DNA from: Cyclospora cayetanensis
Taxonomy: Eukaryota > Apicomplexa > Conoidasida > Eucoccidiorida > Eimeriidae
Assembly: GCF_002999335.1 (NCBI RefSeq)
Contig: NW_020312678.1
Location: forward strand, 62,001-126,000
Direction: 5' to 3'
Length of the DNA stretch: 64,000 nucleotides
The first letter of the stretch is position 1. The number at the start of each line of letters is the position of its first letter. A program made the position numbers and the translations under genes. The notes under the pieces are model-generated. The model was not told where the DNA came from, did no database searches, and saw only the letters and a list, made by a program, of their open reading frames with translations. Below, one piece after another: positions 23,201 to 35,311 of this stretch.

Positions 23201-25826
23201 AAGTGCGGTACAACAACGCCGCAGACTGCCGTGAGTGCCTAAGCTAACAACAGCAGCGAGACATGCCTCTGGTTCCTCATCTGGCTCCTCCCTCTGCCTC
23301 TGCTGCTGTTGTGCCTGCTGTTGTTGCAGCTGGGTCTGCGGGGTACTCGCGCCCTGCTCGAGCATTTCACGCAGCACTCTGACCTCCTTTTTGAGAGCCA
23401 GGAGTACGTGTGGCATGTCAGTCAACTTATTAGGTTTGGCAGAGAGGCGAACTGCTTTGGCCCGAACAGCCAGACGCAGCGTTGCCAGGGTCTCACGGAT
23501 GCATAGGGAAGAGGGGGAGATCGTGCATATAAAAGCTGTGAAGCAGCCCCCTCCAAGGGACTCCTGCAGTAGGCGCGTCAACGCCGAGGAACGGAATGAC
23601 ACAGTAGAGCCCTCCTGAAACACGCATGCGCCAGCAGCATCCATGTGAGCATTTCTATTCGGCAGTTATTTTCAAAAAGTCACCACCCTATCAATGTGGC
23701 TTGAAGTATGTCTTGTGAGACACGCTGAAGGGATGCGAGCAGAGATGGAGAGAGGCAGTAGGGAAGAGAAGTACAGAGAGGTTCCTTTTTTCAGCAGAGG
23801 CTACTCTATAGGCAGGCAGGAGTCAAGGGGTAGCTCGAGTGCGACGCTTATTGGTTCTCACCGAGTTGAGCTGCTGGATGCACAGGATGAGAGCCGAGAG
23901 ACTTCTGTTTATTGCCCCCATTTCTTCCATATGACTCTTCCCAACGCTCTTCATGGGGTCGCAGCGCTCGTTGCCTGCAATAAAATATTATTCACTCTTA
24001 ATGACAACAGATCCTTCGCTGGGCACTGCGCTTAGGGGTATCCGACAGCTTGACAGATGGCTAGCTGGCTTGGAATACCGCTACGTGGGCAGAAATAGGC
24101 ATGGCAATTGACTCAAAATACAGAGAACTGTGAGGAGTAAACAGCAGGACGAAGGAAGGCCGACCTGCGAGATCCACTAGATTCAGTCTGGCCTGTCTGA
24201 ATACTGCCGAGTTTGTGGGGAGGCAATGCCTCAGCTCCACCTGGAAGATGGCGTGACTTCTACTACTCATAGGATTCATTCTTGTGGCCCGAAAGGTTCT
24301 GTAGAAAGTACCCCTCAAGAGTAAGTGCAACAATTCCTCGCAAGAGGTGACCTCAAACAACTGCAGGCCCTGAGTCGCAATAGCAAACACCACAAACATC
24401 TATGCATTCAGCCTTCCCGCACGTCCTTTTCCTGCTTAAACTGACAGCTATCAGCATTCATTCTCAGGATAAACATCTGCACACTCTAGCAATGCGATGT
24501 CTGTCTCGCTCTCCGATGTCACAATGCTTTAGTCGCTACCCCCTTTGACACCGAGCTGTCTGTACAGCGAGTGGATGCACAAGGTTCCCTACGCACACTT
24601 CATTTTCTTCAGGCAAAGCTGCCATGTTGGAATCATGTAACGCTAGATGGTGTACTTTAACGGTACCTGAACTATAGTGGCGGTTGGATTGGTAGGGCTT
24701 CGAATGATGGTGAGAGGTGTCGGCTTTGCGCTCGGGTCCTTTGTTGCACACAGCACGCAATCAGGAGAGGCGTAAAGTAATTCTCAGTGGGTATTATAAG
24801 GCTGCTGCGAAAGTCAGCGTGGCTGGTGCCGCATTTGTCACTACTGAAGGAACTTACTGCCAGCAGATCTACGAGCTTATCGTTGTAAACTTGGATATAG
24901 GAAGCGAAAACCTTAACGTGAGCTCCGCTGTCCTCTCCGTAGCGATTTCGCACTCTGCAATCACAGGCGTCCCGCAAGTAGTGAACCATCCTCGTGCTAC
25001 TACTTCTGGTAACAAAGTCAGGCGGGTCTTCACATCAGAAAGCCAAAAATGGAGGCTTGTGAGCAAGGTTTCACTAGAGCGACTTGCAGGCATAGTTCCT
25101 GCAGCTATCGCATAGAGAAGAGACGTACAGCTGAAAGATCCTCTCGCAGGCTCGCGGAATAATGCCGCAGGACTTGGACTTCAGCAATGATGGGATACGG
25201 CTGCAGAAGACAGCCATACCACAGCAAAATATCTTGGGGTGTCTGAACCATATTGGGCTGTCGCTGCCTTTACAGGCTCATTGAGTGTCCCGCTGGCATC
25301 CATAGAAGAAACAAGGAGCGGCATAAGTATTTTAAATGCTCACACATTAGACACGAAAACACAAGGCGCTGTATTGGCAGGCTGCCGACTGAGGGGCCCT
25401 GAATCTTCCTGACCTGCTGGCTAAAGAAAGTCGTTTCTGGATGAGTTGGAGTCTTGCAGCTTTGCTGCTGAGCTGTATTTTAGGATCAGCGCATCCGCAG
25501 CCCCTGACTATTTCTGGTCCCAGCATGGTATACGTCTTGCCTGTACCGGTTTGCCCGTGAGCAAAGATCGAGCAGCTGTATCCCTCCATCACACGCTCTA
25601 TACATCGTTCTACGGGCTCCCATATGTCCTGGTGGTTAGCAGACGGACCAAAGACACGATCTACCTCAAAGGCCCATCGATGGCGCCGTACTGAATCCGA
25701 AACCTCCACTCGAGAGGCTGACGGCACTCGTAGCGCAATTTCCGCATCTTTCTCGCGCCCTTGCGGGGGGCGGATGCGCACAAATGTGCGTATCCGGCCC
25801 GAAAGCTCCGGTAAGCTTTCCCCCAT
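20261..25826 (-). CDS. Kinesin with N-terminal motor and long Gln-rich tail
   Basis: Seven exons on the minus strand: 25826-25509, 25178-25129, 24927-24858, 24697-24566, 24351-24165, 23974-23862 and 23614-20261; 1407 residues, phases consistent. The motor starts almost at the N-terminus (RIRTFVRIRPP) and holds the P-loop GQTGTGKT (residues 91-98), CGIIPRACERIF, VKVFASYIQVYNDKLVDLLA, switch I MNPMSSRSHAIFQ, switch II LVDLAGNERCD and the INRSLSAL helix. It ends near residue 345 after SALTRLLQESLGG and RLAVRAKAVRL. The remaining thousand residues are low complexity. Two Gln-rich segments with heptad character, at about 700-780 and 828-875, could be coiled coils. The acceptor of exon 4 is the least certain choice (24730 is an in-phase alternative). 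Kinesins move along microtubules; apicomplexans use them in the apical complex, spindle and flagella. I cannot assign a subfamily. Confidence 0.9.
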
Positions 25827-28677
25827 TGCAGATCACAGCCCCTAAAATCAAGGATGCCAACACAGCTGGCCAATAGCAAGCCAAGATGGCTGGCCAGTGG
25901 CGGACAGCTACATGCGCACGATATGCATAGGCAGCGAAAGGCTATGAGGAAACAATCAGCTCTCAGCAATAAAAGACGGAGGTTTCTTGCGTTGTTGCTT
26001 CTTGTATGGGGTAGCTCTGCTACTCAGTTTGTGGGTGTTTCGCTATCGAGCGAGGAGTAGAGGAAACGAAGAAACCGAAGAAACGCGAAGCCCAAGGAAG
26101 ACATGAAAAGCAGTATAGAAGTCTCTCTCTTCATGAGATGGCGTGGTCTGCTGCTACTGCTGGTAGTGCCGCTGTTGCTGTACGTCCAGCTAACATACCC
26201 CAATGTCTGGGCAGCTCCTTGTTACCAGTAAAGACCACAGCGGTGGTTCTTGGATAGCGAAAGGCAGCTAAAATAGTAAACGAAACGGAAGGAAAGAGAG
26301 GAACAGCACGGCTTACTGTTGGTCCAGTAGCCCTTTGTGCAGCAGCCGCCTCAGGGACTGACAGTCTCCTTGCCCTCGATGCTGCATCCAGCGTGCTGCA
26401 GCAGCGCTCCTGATATACTTCATCTCCAAAACCCACGAGCCAGCAAAGAAACCGACACACAGCAGCCCCCGCAACGGCAGTGGCTGCTGCTGCAGCCAAC
26501 CAGCTGCACTGCCGACGCGACAGCAGAAACAGCAGCGACTGCAGCAGAAGAACAGCTGGGTCTTATTTGCTAATGTTTCTTTTGACAAGCAAATACTTCG
26601 TACAACTAACTCCTATTCATAAATGTATTGTCTCAAAATTCATACCCTACGAATGATGCGGGCGCAAAACCTCAGCAGCAGCGTCATAGAAACAGCGGAC
26701 CTTACGGGCGCCGAGCTCTCGGCCCACGCCTCGTGCAGGTTCCTGTTTCTGTGACTCGTCCTCCCGTTTGTAGCCATCTTCTGTAACTCCTTTGGTTTTA
26801 CTCAAAGAAAATATATAGTAGAATACGTCTCTGGCTCAAACAGAGGACGCTCTGGCTGCCTTCCAGCTGCTCGTGGACCCTAGAACAAGGACTTGAGACT
26901 CCAGTGGTCCTATGCTGTGCCTTGTCCCGAAATTGTATATCTAATTCTGGTCTGCATTATAAAGTGTATTCATAGTCTCCAGGAAAGTTTCAATTGAAAT
27001 GTGTAGGCAATCTACCATAATTAGAGCTTGACTCATGAGTAAAAATCACAGCAGGCAGCGAAAGACCGTTTTTATGGAAACGGAGTGTAGCGCATTTCGA
27101 ACACGCTCAAAGGGTACTACCCAGTAGTACCATTGACCTAGCACCAAAAGCGTAGCTAAGGACAAATCCGCATGGCTGTCTGAATAATGTCTACACGCTT
27201 CTAGGGGATCAAGGAGGTGCACATGTATAGCAGGGGCAGCCCACACACACCGATAAAACGCCCCTATCCACAATACGCTTGGGCGGGCCAGCATTTAAGA
27301 GGGGGCCGTGCCGCCATCAAAGCTGCAAGTACTACTCGCGCCAAACCATGGAGCTAGAATGACACAGAGGGTAACTCGCATTTGGAAGCAAACATTTATA
27401 GGAAGCGAGCGCTCACACGCTTGTGGGAGTGTAGAACAAGATTTCTGCTCACAGCCTCGAGCAAGCCTTCAGTGAATCCACGGGAAGCACGCAATCATCG
27501 TGACTTTAGGACAGCGCCACCAGCATCGACTTACCTCGAAATATGAATTCACCACGTCCTTACACTCAAGGATTCAATGAGGAATGAGTTGAAGCCAGCC
27601 TCAACAGCTTCACAACTTTATATGTACCGCCTTTCTCTCTACTAATTTTTAAAAACTTTTGAGTTCATGGTATGCATAGTTCCCTTGAATTCAAGCTATA
27701 ACCTTTTCTGCAACCAACGGGATATTCAAAAGCCGTCGTTGCCCGCCGGGCTTCCAGCCCAGGCCTCCCGTAGCCCGCACAGCCACATGCATCACACAGT
27801 GTTATTCAGAGAAATAGTCTTAGCTAGGTGCATATTAAGCAGCGCGGAGGCCTCGAGAAAAACGGGAAAACCAGGTATATTTGCCTCCCCCATTGTACCG
27901 CGGTCCTCCACAGTAGGCGCGACTTTCGCGGTATTGTAAGCACCGCGGTACTGGCTTCCCCCCTAAAGCCTTATCTTTCTTTAGATGCAGCAGCGGGCGT
28001 ATCACAAGGAAGGCTCCATCTGCTCCTTCCATCTGCATTGAAATGCTGTCAGAGGATCCCACCAGAAGAATGCCCAGGCGTCTAGTCGCATGTGAAGATG
28101 CAAAGAGAAGTGCTGAGCTGTGGGCGACTCGGATCTTCAGCTGTTGTCACGTAGGAATCATCTTGGGGCAGACGCCTGTGTAAAGGGGGACTGGACAGGA
28201 AGAGTGATTCTTTCAAAGAAAGATTTATTCATGTGCCGCTTGTTGATATTACAAAATCAGGCGTTAGAGGGGACACAAGAAGCACCAGGAGGCGCTTCTG
28301 GGCGCTGATTAAGAAATACTCATGCTGTACAATATAAATTTCAGCCTATTTAATCTCGAAGAGGCATATACACCATGATTTTTTTCGGGCTTACGGACTA
28401 CGGTGCAGGGACTACTATGCTTTTGTGTCATTGCGAAATCGTATACGTACGTTGTGACGTCTAATTTTTTCTTCTCATCCTTGGGTATGTAATACCCTTC
28501 TTCCTGAGCCACAAGCATGAAAAGGTTTTGTGTATTGCTCGTGATTTGGCGTCAACAATTTGTATATTAAACCCTCAAGAGACCAGAAGCACATACGGGA
28601 GGTTCTGCAATGCCAAACAAGCTCCTAACATGCAGGCCACATGTTGAAGGGGCAGCCTTAGGGCCCTCCATTTGCAC
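25827..28677. other. Largely unassigned; weak minus-strand frame at about 26.3-26.6 kb
   Basis: On the minus strand, 26560-26313 reads as an open frame with a hydrophobic segment (LRGLLCVGFFAGSWVLEM) followed by a basic stretch (KYIRSAAAARWMQHRGQG), and ends at a possible GTAAGC donor. It could be an exon of a small membrane protein, but I cannot link it to others or to a family. Elsewhere (26600-28677) I see no convincing exon, only AT-richer sequence with scattered stops on both strands. Confidence 0.35.
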
Positions 28678-30380
28678 TTACTTGACCCTGGTCCTATCTT
28701 TGACCCGCTCGAGGTATTCCGTTAGCGTCACTCTCTTCTCCGGTCCTTCATGCTTCCTGTCTTCTTCTCCAAATATCGCTTGGATCTCCTAAGTGCGCAC
28801 ACAACACTTGGAAGGTACCCGGGGTAGGGGTCACTGGCGTGTCTGGAACTTAGTTCCCGCATGCTTGAGGTTGTGCATTCAGGGACTGCGGGTATAGATC
28901 TACTCTTTAAGGGATTAAGGTATGAGTATTATTCTTGTAATACGACAGCATCTAATACCGTAAGATTTTTGTATCATTGGTACCCGCGCAGTCGGTTATT
29001 CACATATTTTTGCATAGTATATCAAAGCCCAAAACTCTACACGCTAATCCTTAAAGCCGTCGTACTTCGTCAAGGAGCTCGCGTCCAAATCTAACAAAGA
29101 GAATTTGTAGGGTTTGCTCGACACCGATTTCACCCTTAAGATCTCTGTCGTACATCAAGAACTGAACCACATGGAACAGCCCACGTGGCTCCAACCCTAA
29201 GCAGGGCACCAGCAGCAGAAGAGCCAGCAACAGCATCACAAGAGGCAGCTGTATAAGCAGCCTCACTTGTAATGTCAATAGGCACAAACTGGGCGGGGTA
29301 TGAGGAATACTAAACATCTAAACAGAGCTTCCCAAGAGAAGTTGTGACAGGCCTAGCCAGTGAGTGTTCCTGTTTCTATTTTCTTTTGTTCAAGATAAAA
29401 GAATGGACTGGTGGACCATCAGCTCCACGTCTTGCGTACTTTACAAAAATCCGGGTATTAGTGTACGTTCTGCCACTACAGTTCGGCTTTTTGGGATTGG
29501 TGTAGGGTAGTCATGCCTGTAGCATCTCCGGTGCCTCTTTGGTACAGCGTCAGGAACTCGGACCAACTGATGTGCCCATCAAGGTCTTCGTCCACCTCCC
29601 AGAGCATAACCTCCACCTCTTGCTGCAACAGTGGCAGCAGCAGGGGAAGCACCAGGATATGCATTAGCATCGAGAGGATCAGGAACGTAAGCTACGACCT
29701 GGGCTGTTTTTACAGCCACTTAGGGACCACTGCGGGTGCCAAACTCTACTGCTGCTTGTCCTGCTACAAGAGTCCTGCTGTTGCAGTGGTATATGTTTGC
29801 CCGTCTGCCCTGGTATTTTGATACTACAGTCCTGATTGCTTATGTTGGTGATCTCTGTGTGTCGCCGTCACTTCATCTTAGATTCAGGCCCTGTCTCCTG
29901 TCTAGGGTGCCAGTTCAACCGTAGACACGCTTCATTAAACTGGGCGCCTTCTTGTGCTTTGGGGTTTGTTTGGTGCATCCAGTCAAGCTTGTTATCTCAT
30001 AACCCTATAGTGGGGCTTACTATAGTTCCCAGTGTTTGTATATAGAGCTCCTGCGTGTCTCCTCTGCCGTGTCCCTATTGTGTACTGTGACTTTGTCGCT
30101 GTGTCTTATACATGCTTCCCCTTTGTTCAAATTGTAATTTTACACACGCATTCTCCGTGAGTTATTCCCTCTCCTGTATGCGTGCATTTGCGAGGCTTGC
30201 CCGTGTTATTTTATGGCGTAGGCGGCAGAGGGTACTGAGGATATCGTGAGAGCTCAAGCGACCATCCCCATCAGCATCCAAGGCATTAAAGGCTCTTTTG
30301 AGGGCCTCCAGCTCCACCTGAGTCGGTAACTCGGTGAGTGTGAGGCTGTTGTGACTGCCGCAACTGGAGGTGCCCGACAT
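28678..30380 (-). CDS. Small EF-hand calcium-binding protein
   Basis: Four exons on the minus strand: 30380-30201, 29622-29517, 29196-29066 and 28788-28678; 175 residues. EF-hand loop 1 is DADGDGRLSSHD in exon 1 and loop 2 is DEDLDGHISWSE in exon 2, both with good Ca-ligand spacing. The segment GLEPRGLFHVVQFLMYDRD (exon 3) starts a third, degenerate hand (DRDLKGEIGVEQ). The C-terminus EIQAIFGEEDRK completes the fold. The joins KITR-QEVEVMLWEVDED and GDAT-GLEPR give continuous family-like sequence, but both introns must then begin with GC instead of GT, since no GT donor is in place. This looks like a conserved protist EF-hand protein. I do not recognise a named orthologue and assign no target. 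At the 3' end the stop TAA overlaps a GTAAGT, so an additional exon is possible. Confidence 0.82.
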
Positions 30381-31308
30381 CCCTACAAGGCACTACCAAA
30401 GTACTGTTTGCAATTGAATGTCAACAGGGGTACAATGTTTCCCCGTAGCTTGAGAGCCAAGGCCTAAGGTCGCTCACGAAGGTATCCCGTTCAAAAGAAG
30501 GGGCCTTTGAGGGTGTTTCTTTTCATTCATTAACTGAGCTACTGACTGGCACGAGAGCATTGGCCGGGGCTGGCGCCCTGTCCGCGCTCTTGTAGGCCAA
30601 GACAGAGGTCTTTTACTCCTGTCCAATGCCTGACAGAAATATGTGTAAGGGAAGTGAAATGAAAGCTCTTCAACGGTGGGACCCCTTGACTCGCAAAACA
30701 TGCGGACTTCCAAGACCCCGCACCGCCCGCTTGCTGGCTGGCATTCCATCGTGCTTAGTGAACATCTTCAGTAAGAATCCTCTTGGGTCTCAATAAATGT
30801 GTGTATAGCTAATCTAATGCCTGGCTTGTTCATAAAAACAGGAAAGGCAACTTACAGGATGCATCTGACGATTCCTCACAACCAGGGTCACCTTTGTAGT
30901 CCCTGCAGGGAGAGGCTCCCGATGCCACCGCTGTGCGGAAAAGAGAGATCGCGGCACTTTAAATGTGCCTTATGGGGCCTTGCAACAGCAATTAGATCTA
31001 AACGAAGGCCACTAGTGGCTTGAAACGCTGCCAGTGGCCGCCTCTCCAGTTAGGATGTGGCTACATGTAGCGTTTCCTATTTATACTTCCGTGCACTGCC
31101 ACCACTGCTCGGGTTGCTATTGCTACTGCTGCTCTCTGCGCCTAGACATTTACCATACTTAATAAAGCCCTGCTTCTACTTTCTTTGTTAGTCGCGCTTA
31201 TGTGGCCTTACAGAAAAACCTGTGGGGACATGGGCTCAAATGTGGAGTGCGGAAACAAACAAGGGCCCACCTAGTATGCGGGTGCCGTTGCTGCTGCGCC
31301 TACTCCTG
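30381..31308. other. Intergenic, nothing assigned
   Basis: One 91-codon ATG-started frame on the minus strand (30749-30474) has no recognisable feature. No other exon is evident. The region separates two minus-strand genes, so it should contain the EF-hand gene promoter and the 3' end of the gene upstream. Confidence 0.4.
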
Positions 31309-32571
31309 TTACTGCTGGTACTGATCCGACAACTCCTTTGAAACCAACCGCAGGTGATCTAGCCACTTTGTTAATTCGGCTACTTTGAATCTTAGCTGCG
31401 TACATGCATTAGCTCCCTCAAGGAACTCAAGGAGCACGCGTGATGCAACCAGTCGTAGAGACACCCCACTGCATAAAATAGGAGCCACGTTTAAATCGGC
31501 TGCCGCCTCAACAGCAGCTGCTGCTGAATCCCCTACTGAGATGTACATCGCTGCTGCGTCAGTCAACGACGGGTTCGGTGCTACTGCAGCAGCTTCAAGA
31601 AATCCAGGGATCCTTACGATAGTTGAATCCGGGCTTCCTGGTGTGTTAAGTTGCGCACCCTTGCGTATGTGGCATTTAGGAGCCCAACTATCAGTTGAAG
31701 GCTCATTTGCCTGTATGGAACTGCCGCAGGCGCTCGCCTGTGATGTTTGTGCGATGGCAGCTGCAGCTATTTGCTCAGCAACCAATGTAAGGAGCATCTC
31801 AGCCCGATCCAGAACAAGCTTGTAGTCGAGAAGCCCGACGTCCTCTCCACTATCAAAGGGATCTCGAGAAAGTCCTCTGACACTGTTTTTGCCACTGTTG
31901 AAGCTGCACAGGCTAGCAGCGATTGAAGACCCCCCTAACCAAGGGAAGGCCCCAGGCAAGTACCCTTCGGCTGCTGAGCAGAAGCGGCAGGAACAGTCCG
32001 CAGTTGCCCCTTGCTGTGAAAGCCTCTCGGAAGATCTCCCGATAGAGGTTATGGGGAATTCATGTGGAATTGGGCAGGAGGCCTTGGGGATCTCTGATCC
32101 GTCATTGGCGCTAGGCACTAGATGTTTTGTGAGACGGACAGGAAGGCCCCCCGTAACAAATGACGCCTTGGACGTCTCACAGTATGAAGGCAGGTGTGGC
32201 GGTGCTGCACGCTTTGGCAGCCGCTCTTGCTGCTGCTGATGGTACAGCAGTAGCAACATTTCCCGGTTCTTCTGCCGTACCGGCAGTGGCGGCAGCACCA
32301 GCAGCGGCGGAAAAGGTGATATGTTTGAGGTGCTGGAAACGACATCCTGCGAAAATTTCAAGCAAAGCACCCGAGGGTCTTGTAAGGACCACAGCACACC
32401 CGGCACAAAACGGAAACAGAGAAAACGCAGCACCCATGGCGGGGTTAGGGCAGCAGCACCAACGACTTGCCGTGGAGCTGCTGATGGAGAGACACCATTT
32501 GGCCAGCAGCAAAGCAGATCGGAAGACGATGCGGCAAGAAAGTTCTCCTGAGACACAACGAGCAACAGCAA
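31309..32571 (-). CDS. Hypothetical protein or 3' exon of the upstream gene
   Basis: Open frame of about 420 codons on the minus strand ending in TAA at 31309. The open stretch has no ATG at its left edge. The first plausible ATG is at 32259 (MLLLLYHQQQQERL), giving 316 residues. Alternatively this is the last exon or exons of the gene immediately upstream, whose frame stops only about 25 bases away; a pyrimidine-rich CTCAG acceptor precedes ENFLAASSSDLL. The C-terminal third is helical in character (GLLDYKLVLDRAEMLLTLVA; SLRLVASRVLLEFLEGA; LTKWLDHLRLVSKELSDQ) with Ala-rich linkers. No family is recognised. Confidence 0.5.
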   Translation of the reverse strand: MLLLVVSQENFLAASSSDLLCCWPNGVSPSAAPRQVVGAAALTPPWVLRFLCFRFVPGVLWSLQDPRVLCLKFSQDVVSSTSNISPFPPLLVLPPLPVRQKNREMLLLLYHQQQQERLPKRAAPPHLPSYCETSKASFVTGGLPVRLTKHLVPSANDGSEIPKASCPIPHEFPITSIGRSSERLSQQGATADCSCRFCSAAEGYLPGAFPWLGGSSIAASLCSFNSGKNSVRGLSRDPFDSGEDVGLLDYKLVLDRAEMLLTLVAEQIAAAAIAQTSQASACGSSIQANEPSTDSWAPKCHIRKGAQLNTPGSPDSTIVRIPGFLEAAAVAPNPSLTDAAAMYISVGDSAAAAVEAAADLNVAPILCSGVSLRLVASRVLLEFLEGANACTQLRFKVAELTKWLDHLRLVSKELSDQYQQ

Positions 32572-32596
32572 GGGGGGTAGCTAATTTTCTAGATCT

Positions 32597-34802
32597 TTAC
32601 ATCTTTGCCTGAGCTTCTACTGCGTCCCTCAGAGAGCGGCCCCAAGGAAACACCGGCTTCAAGCTTCCTTTCAGCTGGCCTAGCGCAGCAACCAAATCAC
32701 GCATGCTGCTGCCGTTTCGCTGCTGAAAACGCTAATTTTACTGCTACTGCAGCCACTGCAGGCAAGGTTCCGGCGCTGACGTAGGGAGTCGCATCAATCC
32801 AAGTCCGTCGTGCAATCTGCTTTGAACGCTCACCGACAAGGTCTGTAGCCAGCCTGAGGGATCTTTCGGTTGCGGCCAGGGCCTTTAGACACAGCCGTGC
32901 AGCTGCTGCAGCAAGAAGACGTACCTCGTGCTGCCGCCTTCCTTGTTGCTGCAGTCGCTGTCGCTCTTTCTCCTTCTGCTGCTTAAGTTTTGACTGCACC
33001 TGCTGCTCATGTTTGAGGCGTATGGCCAGCCCACTGCAGTATCGAACTCCAGTAGCAGCAGCAACTGCAGCAGCAACCTTCAGCAGCTCAGCAGCAAGCA
33101 GCAGCGAATCCCCTCCAAGAGCTGCAGCACCTCCACAGTCAGCCCACGCTGCCGCGGCTTGCCAGAGGTCCCCCCACTCGGAACCGTCTGCTGTGTCAGT
33201 AAAGCTGCTGTTTTTGCAATTATCGTCAGAGGGTTCGTGCACTGAAGGCTCCCACGGCAAACAGCCGCCGTTTCCAAGGTCCTCTACATCTGCAACTGCA
33301 CGAATCGCTGCAGTGGCTGCAGCGTCATTCAGGCCGTCTGCTGCTACAGGAGTGACTGCAGTCGACGCTGCAGCACCCGGCAGAAATGCCACAAAGGCGG
33401 AAGCCCCAGCAGCAGAAGTAAGACTCACACTGGTAGCAGTGTCAGGAGCACAACCAGGTGCGTCCACAGAGAAGCTTTCAGGGAGGAAAGCAGTAGAAGA
33501 CGAACGCCGAGGAACTGCATGGCAACATTCAAGGTAATCTGGCGTATCCTGCGCGGTCGGAGGAGCTGCCGCTGCTCTTGGCTCCTGTGTCGGTTCTGTT
33601 ATTTTTGCCGCACTTGCTGCTATGGAGGGAACGGCTGCTTCGTGGTGAAGAGTCTGAGAACCGAGCAGGGAGCCACCCCCATAAAGCCCTGGAGGCAGCA
33701 GAGCTGCCGAGGAACGCAGGAGCCTCCTAAACCACAAGTAAGCCCAGTGTCTGGTGCTCGGAGGGCTGAGTGTGTTACTGCTGCGTACAGTGTTGCTGCC
33801 GTGAGCACCACTGTTGCTGCTGGTAGCGATGGCGCTGCTGATGGGCATCGGCGTAGAACTGGTATTTACCTGCTCACCGAGAAGTTGGGTGCTGTCGCGT
33901 TTCTGCTGTAGCGTCTGCTGACCTTGAGGTCCATTCGGGAGAAAACAATACACCTCCGCCGTGTTGTCGCTGCTACTTCCTCCTGTGGGGCTGCTTCCGC
34001 TGCTGTTGCTTGTGCTGATGTTGCTTGTGCTGATGTTGCTTGTGTTGGTGCTGCTTGGGTTGATGTTGCTTTTACTGATGTTGCTTTTACTGATGTTGCT
34101 TGTACTGATGTTGCTTGTGCTGATGTTGCTTGTACTGATGTTGCTGCCCTGAGGAGCCTCAAAGCCCAACCAGGCAAGGCTCCCATCGCCAAACGCAGAC
34201 ACCGCACCCTCTGCTGCTGACCGCGCCGATGCTAAAAAAGCTGTTGATCGGACTAGCTCTGCTCGCGAAGTCTCTTCCAACCATCTGCTTCTGGACGCCG
34301 ACGGAAGTGCTGCGGCAGGCAGAAGGGACGAGAGCAGCCGCGGCTGCGATGGAGGCTCCCGTCGGGAAGTCTCACCATCTGCACCCGTGGAAATAGTCTC
34401 AGCCTTTTCGGATTCACAGGGAGCCAAGAGGGGGCCTTCTTGATAGGCCTCATCGGGGGGTGACCTTCTGGGGGCTTTCCCCATTGACAACCACCGCTTG
34501 CTGCTGCTGCTGCTGCTGCTGGTGCTGCTGCTAGATCCGATGCTTCTGCTGTCCATCCATTTCACTGCTGCATTACGTGCTGTGGAACTGCGTGGAAGGA
34601 TGCTGCATGCAGTGTGCTCCTGTAGTAGCTGCTGTTGCTCTGCGAGGCCCTTCTTCACGTTGCTGTCCCCTCCTGTCTCGAGAAGGCGCTGTAGCAGCTG
34701 GAGGCAAGGAGGAGAGAGCTCCACGGATTTCAGAAAATTGTGGGGATCTTCAGAAGGTGCACAATCCCCCTTGTCACTACCTTCAAAGGTCCCACCTACC
34801 AT
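32597..34802 (-). CDS. Large low-complexity hypothetical protein with SNIST repeats
   Basis: The minus-strand frame from ATG 34802 (MVGGTFEGSDKGDCAPSEDP) stays open for 701 codons to 32697. I think the last part is spliced: a donor after DATPY (GTCAGC) and a TTTTCAG acceptor would join, in phase 0, to a 41-codon exon (about 32721-32597) that reads MRDLVAALGQLKG and ends EAQAKM. The protein is rich in Ser and Ala, with a 9-copy pentapeptide repeat (SNIST/SNISK), several Ser runs from CAG-type tracts, and a basic, Gln-rich helix (KHEQQVQSKLKQQKEKERQR) near the C-terminus. No domain is recognised. It may continue into the frame at 32571-31309 as one gene. Confidence 0.55.
34006..34140. repeat. 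15-bp minisatellite, nine copies
   Basis: Nine head-to-tail copies of a 15-base unit (plus-strand consensus TTGCTTGTGCTGATG) with point differences but no length changes. On the minus strand it is coding and gives the pentapeptide S-N-I-S-T or S-N-I-S-K. The constant 15-base period keeps the frame open, so copy number can vary without breaking the gene. Confidence 0.95.
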
Positions 34803-35260
34803 AGCTGGCAGAAAGTGTTATAGCCTGCGCCCCACTACACATCGGTTAGCTGAATAATCCAGCAGAAACACGTACAGAAGCGTGCACTTGCTCGAAGTTT
34901 CGTTTGAAGGACGGTCTGGTGTCTGTATTGCAACTGGCCCTGTGGCGTACTGCTGAGGCAGCTGTTACTGCTGGAGGGTGGGCTGCAGCGGAGCTCATGC
35001 TGCGGCGGCTGACGTCACTGAAGACACTAAAGGGACGTCAAGGGCCGATTCTGCGTTCTTAGAGAGTGTAAGGCCCTTGGTGTTGCCCTTGCGATTCCAA
35101 GGGATGCCTGATGGCTGCTGCTGGTGCTACCGGCTCCGTGCAGGTACTGGTGTCTTCTGTCGGCGTGCAGCTGATGGAATCCCTGCTTGTTGTAGCCACA
35201 CGAAAATAAAGAATGCCAAACACTTGTTTTGAATTGCAAGCACCAAGCACACCCCAAGCA

Positions 35261-35280
35261 ATGCTGCCGTTGCAGCGCAC

Positions 35281-35311
<31 letters not shown>

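Noticed and set aside
24667..24738. An extra 72-base exon in the kinesin motor (after an AAAG acceptor, before GTACCG)
   Set aside because: It is in phase with exon 3 but cannot be joined in phase to the next coding stretch; reading through from an acceptor at 24697 solves the frame without it.
33013..33537. Long plus-strand frame rich in Ala and Ser opposite the SNIST-repeat protein
   Set aside because: It is the shadow of CAG-type triplets in the minus-strand gene; it has no start or splice context and low-complexity content only.
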